Source: Hemibagrus wyckioides
Lineage: Eukaryota; Chordata; Actinopteri; Siluriformes; Bagridae
Assembly (NCBI RefSeq): GCF_019097595.1
Contig: NC_080710.1
Coordinates: 22,879,780 to 22,943,779, forward strand
DNA length: 64,000 nt
Direction of reading: 5' to 3'
The position numbers were made by a program, and so were the translations under genes. Each line of letters opens with the position of its first letter. Position 1 is the first letter of the stretch. The notes beneath the pieces were generated by a model. It saw only the letters and a list, made by a program, of their open reading frames with translations, searched no databases and was not told the DNA's origin. Below are positions 57,450-64,000 of this stretch, piece after piece.

Positions 57450-57453
57450 CACA
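57231..57453. repeat. Long (TA)n microsatellite
   Basis: About 220 bases of alternating TA with scattered TG and CA interruptions. It is self-complementary, so it can form cruciforms or hairpins. Confidence 0.97.
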
Positions 57454-57471
57454 CACACATATACATGCACA

Positions 57472-57519
57472 TGGATGGATGGATGGATAGATAGATAGAG
57501 AAAGAGAGAGAGAGAGAAT
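57472..57519. repeat. (GGAT)n-(GATA)n-(GA)n microsatellite
   Basis: Four GGAT units, three GATA units and about nine GA units in succession. Confidence 0.9.
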
Positions 57520-58740
57520 AAGACTGTACAAGTACACTGTAGTAAGCTTGAGAGGATCTCCTGGGAAGAATGAGAAACTGCCCAATTACAGGTGTATAAA
57601 GCTAGAGTCTTACCCATGAGGATTCAAAGCTGTAATTGCTGCCATAGTCGCTTCTACAAGGTGCTTAACGAAGGGTTTGAATATTTATTAAAATGAGAGA
57701 TTACAGTTCTGAAAATTCCGTTTAAAAATCTTAAAAATGGATTTAATGAGTATTTTGTGTAGGTATAACCTGTGAATGCAAAACAGTCCATAAATAAAAA
57801 TCTATAAGAATAAAAACTAAAGGTGTCTGATATGTTACTCTGTGCATGTATTATTTGTAAGTCTTTTCAGTGTTCTGGTCTGAGTTTTAATATAAAATAT
57901 TATACAGATGCTCTCTCAGTGATCAATTTTAAGCCGGATTTTTTCTCTTCCACATTTTGTCAAATGAGTGTCTCCAGAGCAATACTCATATAGTATTTTA
58001 TTGAGATTTGTTTTTATGCCTGTACACATGAACTGTGAAGATGGTTGTGCTGTAATGAACATGCACATTTAGATACATTATGGATTTACTATGAGCTATA
58101 AGTCTTTAAAGACAATGGGCCACATTTATAAAGCAAATAAATTTTAGAAACCGATGACAGGCTGGTGTGTCTGTGCATAGCCATAAGCCGTGAACAAATG
58201 CTTCTTGCAGTTGTAAGACAAAGGTCAGTCGAGACACTTGAAAGGAAAAATAGCATTTTCCATGTGTGCTGTGACTAGTGTCCGTGATCACCAGGTACAG
58301 GGTAGAGCTTTGTTTCTCCTCCATTTTTATGTCACACAATTTTTTTTTTCACTTCACTTAATACCCTACTAATTGACATTTTCTCTCATTCATTTGCAGA
58401 TTTTGACTTTTGCAGGTGCTGTTAAATGTCTTTTATTGGCAGGAAAAGTAAGACATGCCTTTCTGCTTTGTCTTTCACGGTGCTTTCAGCCTTCTCTGAA
58501 CCTTAGCCTTTGTGGAGTTTTGTGGGTGTCAGTAAACGCAAGAGAGCTGCTTTTAGGAACGAGCTTTACACTTTATGCGTATCAACATACACATATTAGT
58601 ACATAGAAAATCAACATTTTAAAACCTTTAGTAAATCTGGTGGAAATGTTTGTATTAGGGTTTGGCTCATAAAAACGTTTACACACAACTTAGCTGCCCA
58701 TCGCCACAATACATATGCATCACACTGGACACATTATGAA
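57520..58740. other. Intergenic between the cep162 relic and mrap2
   Basis: No credible exon or named repeat seen. Confidence 0.4.
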
Positions 58741-58744
58741 ATAC

Positions 58745-60056
58745 AACAATGATCAGTCATTTTTATTTAGTGTTTACAAAAATAGTCTACATAACAAGTG
58801 ACGAGAGAAAAGCTGTACATGTGACTTAGGTAACAGAATGTAAAAAATAGTCAAAGTGCTACTTGTTACTATACAGTTTGATGTTCATGAATATTGTTTC
58901 TAAATTCTGTGCAATTGCTTTCAGCTTATAATAACAGTTTAAGAGTAAGTTTGGGAAAGTGTAATATGATGCAGTTAGCAATGCCATATCTCTCGTCCCT
59001 AATTCCTCACAGGTTCTAGCTTCAAAAATATGAAAGGTGTTTTGTGTTATGTTTTTATTGTGTGTGTGTGTGCCTGAATCCCCTTAACAATGCTCCTTTC
59101 CTCAAAATACATTCTGAAATAATAAAACTTTAATAATTTCATAAGACTACTAAACACAATGGCTTGCTACAAGGTCAAAATAAAGTCTTTGTACCATGCC
59201 ATGTTTCAAATTACATAACATCCGAATGCCAAAAGCAGTAGAAAGGTTAGAAAGAGGTTGGCATACTTTTTTTTTTTTCCCGTTAGCAATACATAACACA
59301 CACTATGACCATTTTTTGTTATAATAAAGAAACTCTTTAAAATCTCTGAATTTAATATTGATGTGTTGTTAAATGTCTTTATTTTGTCCTAAGGGCAGCA
59401 TTCTTCTGTACTTGACCTTTAATAACACTTTCACTACAACAGAATGTGTTGAGCATTTTAACAATCTTTGATGAGTTCTATTGTTTTAACTAATAGACAC
59501 CATGTTTTGTTGACACTGGATAAGGGCAATATGCTAGTCTAGAATAAATATGACCATTTATAGTTTAACTGTACATACAAAAACCGTACATTTAATGCTA
59601 TTAAATATTTGAATTGTTGTGTTATTATAATTAAACAACCTTCAAAACCAAGCTAATATTTCTTCAGCAAAATGTGGCCATCTCATTTCATTCAACATTT
59701 GCTCTTTTTGTCAAACCTTTTTTTTGCAATGGATATTTCCACATAGAACATGAAGGGACATACTGTGAGGGAGTGTGGACAGATGAGGATAACGGACACA
59801 TGTTTTGGTTACAGTTACAAGAGGCACATCATACGGTCTTACAGTGCCTCGGCCTACCTCTGAAAATGCCCAAAAATCTGCATAGTGCAGAGCTATAGGA
59901 CAGAAGATGAATGAGTTCTGTGTAAGTTTTAATGTTAAGTTCAGTGATGGACTTCAGTCTGCTTTTTAGAGCAGATTTATTTAGTATCCTTACATATTTC
60001 ACCCAGTCTGGCTAATTTTCATTTTGGCAAAAAAAAAAAATCTGTGGTTCAAGTGT
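58745..60056 (-). other. Probable mrap2 3'UTR
   Basis: Lies directly after the mrap2 stop codon on the - strand. It has no coding potential and contains several AATAAA signals on that strand. The farthest (complement of TTTATT at 58762-58767) would give a 3'UTR of about 1.3 kb; nearer ones near 59054 and 59380 would give shorter forms. Confidence 0.4.
58762..58767 (-). promoter_or_regulatory. mrap2: Candidate distal polyadenylation signal of mrap2
   Basis: TTTATT on + is AATAAA on -, about 1.29 kb after the stop codon. Confidence 0.35.
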
Positions 60057-60495
60057 TTAGTCTCTAATGAGACTGGTACTGTGGGAATGAGTTTCACTGT
60101 CCATTATTATAGGTGGCTCACCCAGCAGTAAGTCATCTTCACCCAGTGTGGAGCTGAGTTCAGAGTTCACAAAGTTTGGGATGTTGAAATGAGCCAGAAA
60201 AGCTGCCTCATTATCTTCCATCATCTCCAGTTGTGTACTCTGAACAATTAGGCCACCGGTTTTCATCTGGCCACTCGAGTCACTGCTGTTTGATCGTGTG
60301 TGAGCTCTGCGGGCTTGGCTCAGGGACCGATCTCCTGCTTGCTCTTCTTCATTAATGTAGCAGTTAAAGAGAAAGCGAGACTCCTCCAGCAAAGGTCGAG
60401 GTAGACCAGCTCTGGTGTTCTCTGGCTCCCGAGGGCGGCCTAGTTCCTCAACACAGCTAGTCAGATGTACGCAATCCTCACACGGTTCAGCACTC
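60057..60495 (-). CDS. mrap2: mrap2, melanocortin-2 receptor accessory protein 2, last coding exon
   Basis: MRAP2 is a single-pass, dual-topology membrane protein that modulates melanocortin receptors such as MC4R and MC2R in energy balance. The window holds only the C-terminal cytosolic or lumenal tail, about 145 residues. The acceptor on the - strand is TGTCACACAG/GAG (exon starts 60495) and the stop is TAA at 60059-60057. Family signatures are ELGRPREPEN, EESRFLFNCYINEEE, FNIPNFVN and GEDDLLLGEPPII, in the same order as in vertebrate MRAP2. The membrane-spanning exon was not found up to 64000 and must lie farther upstream. Convergent with cep162, as in human. Fish often have two mrap2 paralogues, and I cannot tell which this is. 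Confidence 0.93.
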
Positions 60496-61299
60496 CTGTG
60501 TGACATATATTGGAAATGGCATGTCATGAGAAAGACCTGGACTTTCATAAATTGGCATTATATGTCAGGAATTTACACAAAATATTACCTCTCCAACAGA
60601 GTTTTTAAACAGATGTGCATGACATTGTGAACCAGTATCAGGATGTATTTACTGATAGAGAATTCAAAGCACATTTGTAAGTCTCTCTTGATAACTGTGT
60701 CTGCCTAATGCCATGAATGTAAATGTAAAAAGCCCATAATATTGAACTGAAAAAAAAAATTGTTAATCTGTTAATGGTCTGATGCAACCAGTTGACACAA
60801 CAATGGTTTTAATTTAGAAGCACACAAGTATGACAAAAGCCTATCTGAAATGGTAGGCAATAATGTTTTAGGAACAGCATAAGACACGAGTAGGAAATAA
60901 AAAGAGGAAACTCAATATCTGGAGCTCTTCGATACCATGTGGGCACATAAGTACATGGATTTTTTTTTTTTTAGTTTGTTTGTTTACTATCAAAGACAGT
61001 ACAGCACCTTTTACATTTTTATACACAAAAACCTCATAACAGTTATTCCTGACAGTCCTATATATGCTGCATCTTTTTATATTTTGTCTATTTATTATTT
61101 TCGCTGTACAGCTAATGGCACTTTATTCCATTAGCTACTCTACTTTGCAGAGCTATTTCCACTTTATCATATTTTATCTATTTACATTTTCTATATAATG
61201 CTATTTCATTAAATTATATTCTTTTGGATTTTATTTAAATCCCCCTTTTTGACTCGTATTTTATTTTATTTTTATTTTTTTTAATACAGTCGAAAGAAA

Positions 61300-61391
<92 letters not shown>

Positions 61392-62513
61392 GAAAATTCA
61401 TTGCATGTTGTACCATGTATAAGTGTGTATTAGACTAATAAAATTTGGCCACAAAATATGCACATTGTGGATTCAGTGGAAAAATTTGTATGTTTTGGTC
61501 TTATTAACTAAAAGACAAAAAGAATGGTAAGAGAATGACTCTAATAAGTGACAGTAATAATAGGAACACTGGCTGACTTAAATAAAAAATTGTACTTGTG
61601 ATGATGTGGTAAGACAGTTTAATAACTCGGATGGAAAATCTAATATATGTGTCACATCATATCAATGAGACATTATCAAAAGTGTCATGAGGCAAAAGCT
61701 GAGGATCAATGAGTCATGAGGCAGAATTAGGATCAATATAGAGATGATGTAGGAGTGGCCTTATGACTACTGTGGCAATAGACAAATGTCATCCATGTGT
61801 GCTGTTTCTGTCACACATAATAAAAGGCTGCTGGCTGTTCATCTGAAGGTATAAGAAGGGTATAGAGAGGGACAGTTTGCTCAAACAAGGCTGGTAGTGT
61901 CATTACATTTATTGTCATCTTCAGCGTTGTTATTCTTATAAAATGTATTGCTGACATTGTATTGACTGTTTATTAAATTACTCACTGGAAATGTGTTTAA
62001 TCATATAAATGCAGTTTTATAATATAAACAAATTCAATTAAATTTTATAAATGTTATTTCTTTAATTACATTAAGTTAGATATCATATCGGCCAGAGACT
62101 TTTGCAGGTACTTGTGTTTGCCTCACAGTTTCTGAAGATTAATGATAGTGCAACACTCCGAATGCATATGTTACAGATGAAAAACGAGGAAGTCTCGTGA
62201 GCAACTCTGTAAGTGCTTCATACTGGTTCTAATTTGTTTTCCCCATCAGCATATGAAAATGAAAGGACATGCACTTGCCAAGAATCCTGTGAAAATGGAG
62301 TCTTCACTGAGTAGCACTTGCTCCTGAAATTACCAGCCGAGACCATGTTTTAAAACTTTACCTGTTTGTAATGATGTCACTGTGCATTGTTTCATTTTTG
62401 TGTTTGTAAAATGCCATTGTATTAAACCTGACAGAATCTGTACATGTTTTTACATTTAAAGAAACTTCAGTAAACAGAATTGTTCTATATGTTTCCTGAC
62501 TGAAGTCATATGC
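60496..62513 (-). other. mrap2 intron (upstream of the last exon)
   Basis: AT-rich DNA without exon candidates on the - strand, apart from the microsatellite at 61292-61391. Confidence 0.5.
61292..61391. repeat. (AAAG)n microsatellite
   Basis: About 24 AAAG units. On the mrap2 sense strand this is a (CTTT)n pyrimidine tract, able to form triplex H-DNA. Confidence 0.97.
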
Positions 62514-63066
62514 TACACCAACCAGCCATAACATTATGCCCATCTGCCTACTATTGCGTTGGTCCTCCTTTTGCTGCCAAATCAGCCCTGACCCGTCATG
62601 CACTGTGTATTCTGACACCTTTCTATCAGAATTAACTTCCTCAGCATTAACTTCTTCAGCAATTTGAGCAACAGTAGCTCGTCTGTTGGATCGGATCACA
62701 CGGGTCAGCCTTCACTCCCCACGTGCATCAATGAGCATTGGCCGTCCATGATCCTGTCACCGGTTCACCACTGTTCCTTCCTTGGACCACTTTTGATAGA
62801 TACTGACCATTGCAGACCGGGAACACCCCACAAGAGCTGCAGTTTTGGAGATGCTCTGGTCTAGCCATGACAATTTGGCCCTTATCAAACTCGCTCAAAT
62901 CCTTACTCTTGACCATTTTTCCTGCTTCTAACACATCAACTTTTAGGATAAAATGTTCACTTGCCGCCTAATATATCCCACCCACTAACAGGTGTTATGA
63001 TGAGGAGATCATCAGTGTTATTCACTTCACCTCTCAGTGCTCATAATGTTATGCCTGATCGGTGTA
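62514..63066. mobile_element. Decayed Tc1-like transposon with terminal inverted repeats
   Basis: The left end TACACCAACCAGCCATAACA pairs with the right end TGTTATGCCTGATCGGTGTA, about 553 bp. Internal sequence (CATGATCCTGTCACCGGTTC, GACCACTTTTGATAGATAC) matches the remnant at 43951-44387. Short - strand frames ([16 protein letters not shown]) look like a broken transposase N-terminus. Confidence 0.75.
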
Positions 63067-64000
63067 TATATGTCCCCACTACAAATGATGACTGGAAACT
63101 TCTTTTTGGAGCTGGAAAGCTCTTTTTTAGCTCGATTATTAATAAGCATGCACAAACTAAGATGTTGTGGATACAAAAATACTAAAATCTCAGAATGATT
63201 TAGCTGTACTGTTACTGCAAAGATTTCTGCTTGTACATGAGCACATTTATCCAGGTTTCCAGGAGACAATCTTGTTTTGTCAGCTCCAGAATAAGGCTAC
63301 ACAAAATCACAGTCCATCCAGTCATCCACAATCTACCTGTGATGGCCAAATAATTGTCTTGAACTCATATTCTAGCCCAGTCCACTTCATTTTCTTTCAA
63401 GATTCTTTCAGTGCTTCCCTTTGGCCATCTGAGAAGATGAGGTCTTGGAGAAACTACTTATGTTTAGAAAACTAGCCGGGTCTGATAAGTATGATCCAAT
63501 CTTTTTTAAGCCCCAGCTATTGCAAGTCCTATGAAATATCTGTTTAATTTAGTAATGTATACTGCTCAGACACATCTGACTGTTGTTTTCTAAAGACAAG
63601 ACCAAATTGATCCACACTGATACAGGCTACAGCTATTTCCATCTTTCCAGTCCTAGTTTCCAGACCTGTTAATAAGCAGCTAATTAATTAAATGAAGTAT
63701 AGCACAAACTCTTGTAATTACACCTGTTCGGGGTTCACTTTCTGATTTTTCCATTTATAAACTGTTAATATACACTCCATGTAAGAAGACTGGAAGACTT
63801 CATGTAAATCACTGCTTTAATCAAGCTCTATGCTATTTACTTTGATTGTGTGTGATTTCTGCTCCATTTGCCTCAGTCTTGATTTACCCTTTTTGTCTTC
63901 CAGTATTCGACTGATTATTGGATTCTGGATTTGGTTGAGTATTGTTATTAACCAGCTACACATGGATCCTCATACTTAAAAAACTCATTTTGGGACTCAA
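63067..64000. other. mrap2 intron or upstream DNA, nothing recognised
   Basis: No exon candidates that I can support. Confidence 0.4.

Noticed and set aside
57207..57617. Several open frames of repeating Ile-Tyr on both strands
   Set aside because: They are translations of the (TA)n repeat in overlapping frames with no splice or promoter context.
60415..60630. A + strand frame overlapping the mrap2 exon
   Set aside because: It is the antisense shadow of the mrap2 coding exon, with no family match.
63902..63979. A + strand peptide IIGFWIWLSIV, reminiscent of the MRAP2 membrane segment
   Set aside because: mrap2 is on the opposite strand here, and the similarity is limited to a few hydrophobic residues, so it is coincidence.

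Overview
This is eukaryotic DNA from a ray-finned fish. It is AT-rich, has small exons with GT-AG introns, and carries many Tc1-like transposons, tRNA-derived SINEs, CR1/L2/Rex1-type LINE debris and di/tetranucleotide microsatellites. The repeat mix suggests a catfish (Siluriformes), but that is a judgement from pattern memory. Identification rests on two vertebrate genes that are also convergent neighbours in human: CEP162 on the + strand and MRAP2 on the - strand.

Layout. 26-275 is the last coding exon and stop of a + strand gene I do not recognise. 0.3-12.4 kb is gene-poor and holds SINEs, an apparently intact Tc1-like transposon inserted in GATA/CAGA microsatellite (9461-10708), a separate 71-bp left end of the same family, and a 31-copy 22-bp minisatellite (11571-12245). 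cep162 runs from about 12.5 to 40.55 kb. I resolved 27 coding exons whose phases chain without a break into a 1483-residue protein, plus a probable non-coding first exon. Its large introns hold a tRNA-Glu-derived SINE with a perfect 11-bp target duplication, a decayed LINE, and a Tc1 fragment interrupted by a SINE.

40.6-44.4 kb holds several decayed DNA transposons. 44.5-56.6 kb is a colinear, decayed second copy of cep162 exons 10 to 24 with their introns. It has premature stops, lost splice sites, missing exons, and a 24-bp microinversion with an 8-bp loss in its exon 21. 56.6-58.7 kb is simple-repeat rich, including about 220 bp of TA repeat. 60057-60495 (-) is the last coding exon of mrap2, with a probable 3'UTR to about 58.75 kb. 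The rest of the window lies upstream of that exon, within mrap2, and contains an AAAG microsatellite and a decayed transposon of about 550 bp.

Functionally, cep162 encodes a coiled-coil centriolar protein that family knowledge places in cilium transition-zone assembly. mrap2 encodes a single-pass accessory protein of melanocortin receptors. They are neighbours, not partners in one pathway. I found no CRISPR array, operon or novel multi-gene system. The most interesting things here are genome-evolution events: the pseudogenised segmental duplication, the microinversion, a splice acceptor built of TG repeat, and recent mobile-element activity.
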